The position numbers and the translations under genes are program-made. This document shows, piece by piece, positions 53,575 through 62,290 of a stretch of DNA of 64,000 nt. The notes under the pieces are model-generated. The model worked only from the letters and a program-made list of their open reading frames with translations. It was not told the DNA's origin and searched no databases. The stretch spans positions 102,328,807 through 102,392,806 of the forward strand of contig NC_088910.1 of NCBI RefSeq assembly GCF_963576675.1, in the 5' to 3' direction. This DNA is from Euphorbia lathyris. Its lineage: Eukaryota > Streptophyta > Magnoliopsida > Malpighiales > Euphorbiaceae. How positions within the stretch are numbered: the first letter of the stretch is position 1; each line of letters begins with the position of its first letter.

Positions 53575-53830
53575 AACCCTCATTGGCAAAAGAGTCAAGC
53601 ATAAATTAGTATTAGGAAACTTTAGTATTAACAAACTTTAGGATAGTGGCCAGATTCTGATCAATTACAGAAAAAGAAAGAAGGAAATTAAATTGATACA
53701 AGGATTAATTATTTGACAATATCAACGTTCTAGTTTGTTACTTATAAAAGAATGTTGATTAGTGAACATCTTTCAGTAGCATACAATACAAATGCTTTAT
53801 GCTGCAAAATATAATTATAATTCCAAAATG
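53575..53830. other. Flank of copia C and 3' region of GLP copy 6
   Basis: The first bases complete the interrupted SINE; the rest is AT-rich and is the likely 3' UTR of the minus-strand GLP gene. Confidence 0.5.
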
Positions 53831-54463
53831 TCACTTCTTGTTTGCTTCTATTAACTTAGAAATAGTCTCCTGATCAACGTTAAAACCATTAGCAAGTATT
53901 TCCGGACTAATCCCAGACCCGAATATAGTTCCAGGCAACGAAACAGTTCCGGAATTGGCACTTCCGAAAACACCAAGAGCATAAGCAGGCGAATCGAATC
54001 TCGTATTCACCTGAAAATGTATAAGTCCTTTAGGAAAAATGAACATATCAGAAGGTTGAAGAGTTCGCATAAAGAGCTTGTTCGTGGTGTCTACAAACCC
54101 GACTTCCAATGTTCCGAGAAGTACAACCAGGAGCTCAGATGCTCTAGGATGAAGATGAGGCAAGTTCATTCCTGAAGGAGGATAAATAATAGCAGAAACA
54201 CTCACTCCTTGGCCTTCCAAGGCAGGAAATTCCTTAAGTGTTACTTTTGTAACAAGAGCTGTTGTTTTGCCTGTGAGATTAGCTTTTCTGAGGGGCCTGA
54301 AGCCTGTGTATGTGAAATATTGCCTTGTTATGTTTTCAGGATTCAGGCTTGGAGGCACCAGGAAATCCTTGAGGATGTTAGGATCTTCTGCATTGGACAA
54401 GATTGCATTTTCTATAATTGTAAGGACCAAGAAAGTAGCTAGAAGGGTCCTAAATTTTTCCAT
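53831..54463 (-). CDS. Germin-like protein (cupin), diverged cluster member, copy 6
   Basis: 210 residues from the Met at 54463 (MEKFRTLLATFLVL), which opens a clean signal peptide (about residues 1-25). An in-frame Met 21 codons upstream (54526) would bury the signal peptide and lies at or above the TATA box, so I reject it. The mature protein starts EDPNILKDFLVPPSLNPEN. Cupin ligands H103, H105 and E110 (GMNLPHLHPRASE) and H149 (KGLIHFQVN) are intact. N-glycosylation motifs NIT and NLT; no cysteine. It is the most diverged intact member but keeps VGFVDTTNKLF and MFIFPKG. Secreted, presumed manganese-binding. Confidence 0.93.
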   Translation of the reverse strand: MEKFRTLLATFLVLTIIENAILSNAEDPNILKDFLVPPSLNPENITRQYFTYTGFRPLRKANLTGKTTALVTKVTLKEFPALEGQGVSVSAIIYPPSGMNLPHLHPRASELLVVLLGTLEVGFVDTTNKLFMRTLQPSDMFIFPKGLIHFQVNTRFDSPAYALGVFGSANSGTVSLPGTIFGSGISPEILANGFNVDQETISKLIEANKK

Positions 54464-54508
54464 TTTTGGGGATGGTTTGATGTTTAGATTTATGGTTGCA
54501 TATCTATC

Positions 54509-54516
54509 GTATATAG
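54509..54516 (-). promoter_or_regulatory. TATA box of GLP copy 6
   Basis: CTATATAC on the minus strand, in CTCTCTATATACG, is about 46-53 bases before the chosen ATG at 54463. Confidence 0.6.
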
Positions 54517-54529
54517 AGAGTTGCATTGA

Positions 54530-55740
54530 GCATATATGGACATTTCACAGCATTTTCTACATTTTGGAATTTCATCAAATTAAAACTTGAATGAATATTG
54601 CAAGCGATTCTTTTGAGAGTTGGTTTTTGGGCGTTTTAGTTTTATATTTATTATGTGCCTTCTTCCATACTTATTAGCTGTCAGTGAAAAAGAAACTATT
54701 AACTACCTATTATTGGAGCAAATCAATGTTTATCTCCTCTAAATTTATTGCAGACTACATTAACACCAATAGATCTAACATAAGCTTATTTTACGTTTGC
54801 ACCACTTAAACTTGCTAGTGTCCATGTGTAAGCAAAATTAGTGCTAATATTACACTGTTTTATAATTAGTGCTAATCATTTCGTATAGCTAAATTTGTAT
54901 TTTAGGTGGGGGCAGACGTGGAATCAAATTAATAGGAAATTGACTTATGTTAGATTTGTTTTACTAGACTATGAAATTATTCTATCTACAAAATGTTAAT
55001 ACTAACATTGCATAATATTATAGGTGAAGTCTAAATTTGCTTCAGCGAAGATTTATAGGGATAGATTTATGTCTTGTCCTTAATTAAATACGATTTTCAA
55101 GGACAAAATAACCTTGTGGGTTTAAGACAATTTCTCTCGCTTCTTTATTGTATTTGTAGGAAATTTGACATGACCGAGATAATTCGCACATGACAGATAT
55201 AGAGTGTGTCAATGAGTTAAGAGTTAACCCATAAGCTCAAGTATATAAGTATATTTAAACCTTAACCCTAAACACAACTCCATACACAAAAACGCAATTG
55301 AGTTTCTCGCTTTCTTCTCTCTCAGAGCCGTCACCTCCCTTTAAAATTAAGATATAATTATTTAAATATTAAAAAATATATAAAAATTCAATTAAATTTG
55401 AAGGTGTTAAATATTTTTTTAACTCCAAAATGATTATGAATATACATATTTATATACAAATAACTAAAATTCCACATATTTAATTGGGCTGCCCGAACTA
55501 TAATCCACAACCCAATCCAATTTCAATATTGTTACCTTTTGTTTTTCTTTTTTTTTTCTTATAAACCCAATTTTAATTAGCAAGAAATGGATGTATAAAA
55601 AAAAAAAAAAAAGAATTTCTAAACTTGAAGATGTGCAGTCGAGGTCCAGTACGGTGGAGAGAGACAGAAAAACAAGAAGTGGGCTCCGTCCTCCTGACTA
55701 GTGGTATTAGGCGTGAGTGGTGGCGGAGTTGTTGCCCTCT
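54530..55740. other. Intergenic DNA between GLP copy 6 and the trihelix gene
   Basis: No coding region is seen. Homopolymer tracts (T9 near 55549, A17 near 55598) and AT-rich sequence dominate. The last 150 bases belong to the probable promoter of the trihelix gene; no consensus TATA box stands out. Confidence 0.5.
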
Positions 55741-55778
55741 TTTTCCTTGTTGTCTCATAGTGCGCACTTCACCCCCCC

Positions 55779-56045
55779 ATGGCTCACGCTAGCACTCACT
55801 CTCTCCTCCTGGTGGTTCAGTTGCCCCCACTCTCTCTCTCCATCCTTAACTACACCTCACCCACTTATCCTTTTCCTCCAACTATGTTAACCCCACCGCC
55901 GCCACCTCCTCCTTCTCCTCCTCCTCAATTCCCCCTTTTCTATCTTACGCCTCTCCTCCTCCTCCTCTTTTCTCCATCTCCTATTCCTCCTCCTCATGTC
56001 TACTCCTCCTCGGCGAGTCCCTCCTCCCTGCTGGACTCAAGATGA
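55779..56045 (+). promoter_or_regulatory. Upstream ORF overlapping the trihelix start codon
   Basis: If transcription starts before 55779, the leader has an ATG (context CCCATGG) opening an 88-codon frame that is out of phase with the main ORF and overlaps its ATG at 55996. The peptide is proline- and leucine-rich because the leader is a CT-rich tract; it has no known domain. Its likely effect, if used, is to reduce translation of the main protein. Confidence 0.35.
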
Positions 56046-57324
56046 AACTGTTGCTCTAATTGATGCCTACCGTGATAAATGGTACTCCGTTAACCGCCGC
56101 AATCTCCGTGCTGCCGATTGGGATGCTGTTTCCGCCGCCGTCGCTGAATCTTCGTCCGCTCACCCACCGAAGTCTTCCTTACAGTGTAGACACAAGATCG
56201 AGAAGCTGAGGAAACGGTATCGGACGGAGAAGCAGAGATGCCTTAATTTTCCAGGTCGGTTTTCCTCCTCTTGGGATTTGTTTCCTTTATTGGATGCCAT
56301 GTCTATTGGGTCTGCTGGATCTAAGCAATGTCTAGATGTTGATGAAGGAAACGAAATTGGAGAGGGGTTTCGCCTCAAAACGAAATTGGAGAGGGATTTT
56401 GATCCTGTGTTTGATGTGGGTTTGGATCCCAATTTGGCATTTAGGGCTAGGAAATTTAGCAGGGTTGATGGGGACTCTGAGTCTGATACTGCTCATGGTT
56501 TGGGAAATGGATTTTGTCCCAAACCTGTTGGTGATATGAATTCTGTGTCTGTGGCATTTAGGCCAAAAGATTATAGAAGAATAGATGGGAAAGTCAAGCC
56601 CGAGATTGATTTTCAATGTGGCTATGAAGCTGGTGTTCCTATAAAACTAGGGGATAGGAGCCTTCTGCCTCAGGTAGCTAAATTCAAAGGTTATGGAAAG
56701 GTTGTTGATGATTCTAGCCTACAGAATAAACATGTTGTTGAAAATTATGGTGACTATGCTGGGTTTCCCCTAAGAACCCTAGGTGATGTGCCTCCAGCTT
56801 ACAAGGCTAAATATAGAAAGACTGATAAGAAGTCTAACCCCAATTTTGTTAATGATGTGCAAAGTAGAAGTAATAAAAGATATAGGCTTGGAGAAAGTGT
56901 TGCTGATTGTTTGGGATCACCACCATCAGTGTCCAGAACTAACAATTATTGCAAAGTTGAACATGATTCTGATGTTTTGAATGGGATCGGTAATGTCAAG
57001 GAGAATGGCATAAAGAAATTGAAAGATCCTATTGAGGAGCTAGTGTCGGCAATTAGCATGTCTACGACTACTTTTGTGAAGGTAGAGAAACTGAAGATGG
57101 AAATGGCAATGGAAATTGAGAAAATGAGGATGGATAATTTGTTGAAGCATAACCAGATGATACTCGAGTCGCAGCAACAGATTGTGGATGCATTTGCAAA
57201 AGCTGCATATGAGCACAACAGGAAGAAGAGGAAGGAATTCGAGGTGGTTTCCCCCAATGGAGATTCTGAGTTCGCAGGAACAAATTGTGCACGCACTTGC
57301 CAGAACAATATTGGTGAAGAATGA
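55996..57324 (+). CDS. Trihelix (MYB/SANT-like) transcription factor, SIP1/ASIL-like
   Basis: A single-exon frame of 442 residues. The N-terminal trihelix DNA-binding domain (about residues 10-105) has CWTQDETVALIDAYRDKW (W13), RNLRAADWDAV (W42) and LQCRHKIEKLRKRYRTEKQR, then SSWDLFPLLDAM, the typical fourth helix. The middle (110-330) is low in complexity and not recognised. The C-terminal part (about 340-425) is a coiled coil (VEKLKMEMAMEIEKMRMDNLLKHNQ) ending with a basic patch (NRKKRK), the layout of the SIP1 clade that binds GT-type promoter elements in the nucleus. The start is the first Met that includes the whole domain; it is preceded by a CT-rich leader. No defect is seen. The clade assignment is from domain layout. 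Confidence 0.9.
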   Translation: MSTPPRRVPPPCWTQDETVALIDAYRDKWYSVNRRNLRAADWDAVSAAVAESSSAHPPKSSLQCRHKIEKLRKRYRTEKQRCLNFPGRFSSSWDLFPLLDAMSIGSAGSKQCLDVDEGNEIGEGFRLKTKLERDFDPVFDVGLDPNLAFRARKFSRVDGDSESDTAHGLGNGFCPKPVGDMNSVSVAFRPKDYRRIDGKVKPEIDFQCGYEAGVPIKLGDRSLLPQVAKFKGYGKVVDDSSLQNKHVVENYGDYAGFPLRTLGDVPPAYKAKYRKTDKKSNPNFVNDVQSRSNKRYRLGESVADCLGSPPSVSRTNNYCKVEHDSDVLNGIGNVKENGIKKLKDPIEELVSAISMSTTTFVKVEKLKMEMAMEIEKMRMDNLLKHNQMILESQQQIVDAFAKAAYEHNRKKRKEFEVVSPNGDSEFAGTNCARTCQNNIGEE

Positions 57325-59276
57325 AAAGAGGAGGATGCAGAGGCAATTGTAGACTCAAGTTAAGGCGTAAGGCTGAAAAGATGCAAAACGAAAATGTGGA
57401 CTCTTATGTTGCGGTTCTCTTCAAAGATTGCGAATTTTTGTATGGATGAAGTAGATGAAGCAGGGAATTAGAAGGTGGTGTGACTTGATTATTAGAGGGA
57501 ACTGCAGTTATTGTTTTGTGGGTGTGGATGATTTTTGTTGCTAGGGTAGGATAGACAAGGATTAGTGCTAAAACTAACAATTCTACATAGAGATTTGCCC
57601 TTTCATGTGGCAACGAAATATTAACAAGTCTTAAATTCAATGTTAGTTTGTTTTTGTTATAGGAACTAATACTTTGTGCCTTATCAAGGTGGTGATAAGC
57701 ACAAAGTATGGCAGAAACTAAGTAATTGGAGCTAGCACCACGCGAACAAACTGCTCTTTTCATTTGGTTGACAGCAACAATTTTACAGTGAGATGTCGTT
57801 TCTCCCCACTTAATATTATCACAATCTTCAAATTTTCTTTGCTCAGACTTATTTTATCTATATTTGTCTCATATTGGTTAACTTGTATCATCCTTTTTTG
57901 TTGTTGTAATTTAACAGTGGATGTGTTGAATTGTGAAACAACTGCAGTTTTTTAGGCAAGGGAAGGAAGGGTAGGTGAAGGTGCCCAATGTTGTGAAGTT
58001 TGATTGAATTTCAATGATGGGTATTTTCTTAAGTTGATTTTGTTGAGCAAATCTAGCTGATAGGCAATTTCATTTATTCCACCCAGAATGTTGGAACATC
58101 ATTCAGATAAATTTTACTCTGATCCGAAATCAACTGATACCAAACCACTTAGTTGGTTACATTTCGGCACAAGACATGTTATCATCTAAATGGTCTAGAA
58201 CTAGTTTGATCCAGCATTCTGTACCCTTCCTCCACTCTGGTTTTATGTTAGTTTGGATAAGTGGTCAATTTGTCCTTAGAATTAGGCTTTGCTTGAATGA
58301 TTAGGCTAGTTCATAACTTGGTTTATAGCTCCAAATGAATTTTAAGTATTAATCTAGTTCATAACTTGGCTTTTGCTTAAATTAGTCTAAAACTCGTATG
58401 TTACTTGTATGATTAGTGGCCTTTTGACTTATACATTGGTTTTGGTATATTGATCATGGATGCCAAATTAACCTTTTTATCGGAAGTTGGCAAAGTGCAG
58501 GAGCAAAGTGACTGTTTATCCGAACTTACAGTAGAGATAAAACTATATTAGTTGGTTGATTAAAGGATTTTTGTTTTTGGTTTTTTGGACTTGTTTGAGC
58601 AAATTGACCGTTTATCCCAAATTATATTAAAGATAAACTATATTAGTTGGTTGATTAAGGGATATTTGTTTTTGTTTTTTTTTTTTGTTTTTTTTACTTT
58701 TTAAGGTGGTGTTTGATAAAACTGAAAATTAAGTACCGAATGATTTTTAACTTAATTAATAAATTTAAGTGGTGGACAAATAACCATTATCTTATGCACT
58801 TGAATTAAATAAGTGTTTAACGTTTTAAATTAAGTGATTAAGTAGGTTATCAAATAAGATCTAGCAACGGGAAATGGAGTTTGGTTAGGTTCAATAACTT
58901 TTTAATTTTTATTTTTTTACTTTTATAGAAATAGTAGCTTTTACGAAATACTATTTGCATTTATTTAATTTTAATAAAATTAGTTTTCTTATTTCTATAT
59001 AACATGTTTATTTTATTTTTTAACATTATTCTAATCTTTATAATACAATTAACAAAAAAAATAAGATATTTTTCATTCACTTAATTATTTTTTAAAAATT
59101 TTATTTAATTATTTTAGGTTATCTGTATTAATTTTTTGTATTACATTTTTATTTTTATAATTTACATCGGTTAATTTAAAATATGTCTATATTAAAGATT
59201 TTATATACTAAAAATATTTTATTAGAATTTTATTAGAATAATTATTAATCATTTAATAACAAATAGTTAACAACGG
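57325..59276. other. 3' flank of the trihelix gene and AT-rich intergenic DNA
   Basis: 57325 to about 57900 is likely 3' UTR and flank. A diverged duplication of about 64 bases (GATAAA...CTATATTAGTTGGTTGATTAA) is present at 58512-58575 and 58611-58675. 58704-58860 has GGTGTTTGATAA near its start and TTATCAAATAAG at its end and may be a decayed MITE. No gene is seen. Confidence 0.5.
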
Positions 59277-59644
59277 CCCTGTTTGGGAATTAGCTGTTAG
59301 CTGATTACATTAGCTGTTAGCTAATTTGACTAGCTGTTTGTGTAGACCTGTTTGGTAAAAATTAGCTGATGGATAATAGCGGTTTGTGCAAAAAGACGAA
59401 TAAGGGCATTTCTTTTTTTAATTAGTCTATCTATTAGGGTTAAAGAAGTCCATTAATTTTAATATTGCAAAACGCTAATTGAAAAAGCTCCTAAAATGAG
59501 CTTTTTCTAAATTAGCGTTTTCATCCAAAACTCTCTCCCAAACCTCTCTCCATCAAACACTCCAATCAGCGGTTTCAGTGGTCAAACCGCTAAAGTTGGT
59601 CAAAACCGCTCTTTTTATCCCAAAACGCTCTTTACCAAACAGGG
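59277..59644. mobile_element. MITE, family with CCCTGTTTGG ends, copy 2
   Basis: It starts CCCTGTTTGGGAATTAGC and ends TTTACCAAACAGGG, so the 10 terminal bases are perfectly inverted. The interior matches the copy at 20630-21032 apart from small indels, including the AAACGCTAATT...AATTAGCGTTT palindrome. It is non-coding. Confidence 0.85.
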
Positions 59645-59919
59645 CGTGCCATTTAACTATTGAAGCAAATAAACCTAAAAATACTTAACTTTGACGACTA
59701 AAAGTTCCATACACAAAAGTAAAAGAAATAAGGAACACATAAATCACTTTATTGTTTAATGGAAGACGACTTAAACTCTAAAAAACTAAAAAAGGTAGAA
59801 TATACAAGAAGAGCACGGAAGAGGGAAACAAGCACGATATCTCCCTGTTTCTATATAGTCCTTTGAGCTTCAACAATTGGAATAGCGGCTCCAAAGGCAT
59901 CATTACTCCTACACGGCGC

Positions 59920-60039
59920 TTAAGAAACTCCTATTAAATTCAAAATAAACTCGTTCTCCTCCTGAAGTCTGATAACAGCAGCATGCCCACTAACATGTTG
60001 TGTTGATTCAAAAAGTAAGACGAATTGATTTGAAAGGCG
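59920..60039 (-). other. Possible terminal exon fragment, unrecognised
   Basis: After an AG at 60041-60040 the minus strand is open for 39 codons to TAA at 59922-59920 and looks coding (HVSGHAAVIRLQEENEFI near its end). AATAAA follows about 170 bases downstream. I do not recognise the family and see no further exons upstream; it may be a gene relic. Confidence 0.3.
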
Positions 60040-60052
60040 CTAGTCATGATAT

Positions 60053-60534
60053 CACGTGCAAATAATCTACATTATGTTGTGTTTTTATACTCTCTTTCCA
60101 CTCACGCTAAAGGAGTGGCAACCACGTGCACAACAACACACAGACACCCTTTCCACTCACTATTGACAAGCGGAACAACCGATATCCTATCAACTTAAAC
60201 CCTATGGTCCTTATAAGAGCCAAGAACTTTCAATAAAAATCTTCGATTTTTTGAACCACATCATAGAAAAAGTTGGGCCAAAGTCCTAAGAGCTTCCATT
60301 AATGGGGGAGGGGAGATATGGTAATAGGTAAATTAATTGGTATGCCACGTGCACAAATCGCATGACCCGAGTAAAGACAATGATGAAGAATAACTGCACC
60401 AGACACGTGGACCAATAAGAGGAGCAAGTCATCCCTCTAAAAGCTACCATCTTGATTATTACGACATATAATTAGTACATGCCAAAACGGTGTATCCCAC
60501 CAAAAGATACAACTCAATCTTTTCTTCGCACGTG
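60053..60534 (+). promoter_or_regulatory. Cluster of five G-box (CACGTG) motifs
   Basis: CACGTG occurs at 60053, 60123, 60346, 60404 (in ACACGTGG, a full ABRE/G-box) and 60529 (GCACGTGTCC). Five perfect 6-mers in 482 bases are far more than expected by chance in AT-rich DNA. Such motifs bind bZIP and bHLH factors and mediate abscisic acid or light responses. The three nearest ones sit 63-252 bases before a TATA box. Confidence 0.65.
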
Positions 60535-60591
60535 TCCCAAATGTTAGTTAGACACATAAACTTGCACTTTCTATGAATACCCCTAAAATCT

Positions 60592-60599
60592 TATAAATA
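60592..60599 (+). promoter_or_regulatory. TATA box of the G-box locus
   Basis: TATAAATA, a perfect plant TATA box, about 108 bases before the ATG at 60707 and downstream of the G-box cluster. Confidence 0.65.
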
Positions 60600-60706
60600 G
60601 AAAATAATGGTGTGCATTCAATATAAAGCATCTCTATATTTAGAGAATTTAACTATTCATCTTCATTTTATCAAAATTCTACTAAGTTAAATCAGAGAGG
60701 AACGTC

Positions 60707-60814
60707 ATGTTTCCAATCCCTCGTAAACCTATCTTTGTATCTTGTTGTAGCACATTCCAACCCCTAAAAGAAAACACAGGAATCCCACCTAAATTCCCCC
60801 ACATCAAATTGTAA
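60707..60814 (+). CDS. Small ORF (35 residues), unknown function
   Basis: It is the first ATG after the TATA box (leader about 75 bases; context AACGTCATGT) and ends at TAA 60812-60814. The peptide is basic and proline-rich with two adjacent cysteines (VSCCSTF) and no signal peptide or known domain. I do not recognise it. The case for a gene rests on the promoter layout (G-boxes, TATA box) rather than the peptide; the transcript could equally be non-coding or the ORF could be a first exon. Confidence 0.35.
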   Translation: MFPIPRKPIFVSCCSTFQPLKENTGIPPKFPHIKL

Positions 60815-60819
60815 TTTTT

Positions 60820-61234
60820 GATAGAGATAATTATTAATTGGTTGAGGATTGATATGATTTTATTGTTGGATTATTCTGCATGGTGGATATTGTTGGTCTC
60901 CAAAATTCCAAGAAACTTAATACCAAATCTGTCATTTTAATATATCCTGATCATTAGAGAACAATATCTTTTATTATAGGGACTTAGTTGAATGTTTCAA
61001 AGGCCCAAGCCCAAATTCAACAAATCGTCAACTTTATGCGATGCGAGTTCAGTTTTTCAATTGTCCTATACTCATCTACTTGAGCTTTCTCTCTTATTCG
61101 AATAAAACTTTAATCTATATGATTGTCCAAAAATTGCAGCATTTTCAATATATTATCTACAATAATAGTCATCATATCCATCACTTATTTATTATTTTAT
61201 CATTTAATTTTTTTTTAAAGATCATTAAAATTAG
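60820..61234. other. Intergenic DNA downstream of the small ORF
   Basis: Nothing is recognised. The 70-codon frame at 61041-61253 has no domain and runs into the repeat that follows. Confidence 0.45.
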
Positions 61235-61740
61235 GGATAAGGTACCAAAATAGGCCTAAGGTTTTTTGGGAAGTACCAATTTAAACTTAACGTTTAAAAT
61301 AGCATCAATATAGGCTTAACGTTTACAACATAATATCAATTTAGGCTTAACGTTTACAATATAGCATCAATTTAGGCCTCACGTACAAAATAGCACAAAT
61401 ATAGACTTAACATTTACAAAATAATATGAATTTAAGCTTAACGTTTTACAAAATATATACAATTTAAGCTAAACGTCATATTTAAATTAATCATATTATA
61501 TTCTTTCTCTATTAACTTTATATGTTACCTTTTTATTTAGTTCTATATTCTTATTTATTATAATACAATTAATTAGTATTCTTGCTCAATAAAATCTTAT
61601 ATTCGTTTTTCATAAATGATTCCATGACTACTAAATTTCATTACACATGTAATATATGCAAACTAAAAGTAATTGAATATCCACAATATTTCGAACACTG
61701 ACATATATCAATATTATTTTAACTAGTGTTCAAAATATTA
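61235..61740. mobile_element. Foldback element, Mutator-like, half copy (d)
   Basis: It starts GGATAAGGTACCAAAATAGG and matches the left arm of the copy at 15254 through to CAAAATATTA (15760/61740), where the similarity stops abruptly. The right arm is absent, so this is a truncated or internally deleted copy. Confidence 0.75.
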
Positions 61741-61859
61741 ACTAAGAGATTACGACAATGTTTATAATCCAGTTAAATCTTGCATATTCGAATGCCATTA
61801 TTATTATTTTTATTATTTTATGAGAATTAAATTCAAACTGAGTTGTGAAAAACATATTA

Positions 61860-62290
61860 CCTCAACAATAGAAGAGTAATTTTACCCAACTTGAGGGTCA
61901 ATTTGAGAAATAATTCTCAAATTATCTTATCAATCACAAATCCTGTAATTAATACTCCACATTTGTTTTATTTTATCATTACTTAATAACAGATCACAAA
62001 CATACGAATAGATGTAAAAAAAACTATATTGCATTTTGTATGAGTTGTAAAAAAACAAATATTTTTGTCGAATTTTAAAATATTAATCTCCAATTCTATT
62101 ATTAGATCACAAAAAATATAATTTTTTTTAAAATCAACTAATATGCAATTGGTGCAAAATAAATAATAAAATATACGTATTTTATAATGATATCTGAAAT
62201 TGTCCCAACATGTCAAATATTAGCTGCCGTTAAAAGTGAAATTGCACCATTTAAATATCAATGATTTTTTGCATATTATCTTTTTCAAAT
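61860..62290. repeat. Diverged relative of the 2860-3740 element
   Basis: Shared words in the same order include AAATAATTCTCAAA, ATCACAAAC, TGTATTTTGTA-like, TATTATTARATCACAAAAA and GTATTTTATAATGATRTCTG, ending with CAAATATTAGCTGCCGTTA where the other has CGTTAGAAAAATTACTTCTG. The foldback nested in the other copy is missing here, so this copy shows the empty site. Confidence 0.5.

Noticed and set aside
54464..54526. Upstream in-frame Met for GLP copy 6
   Set aside because: It overlaps the TATA box region and would place a polar 21-residue stretch before the signal peptide.
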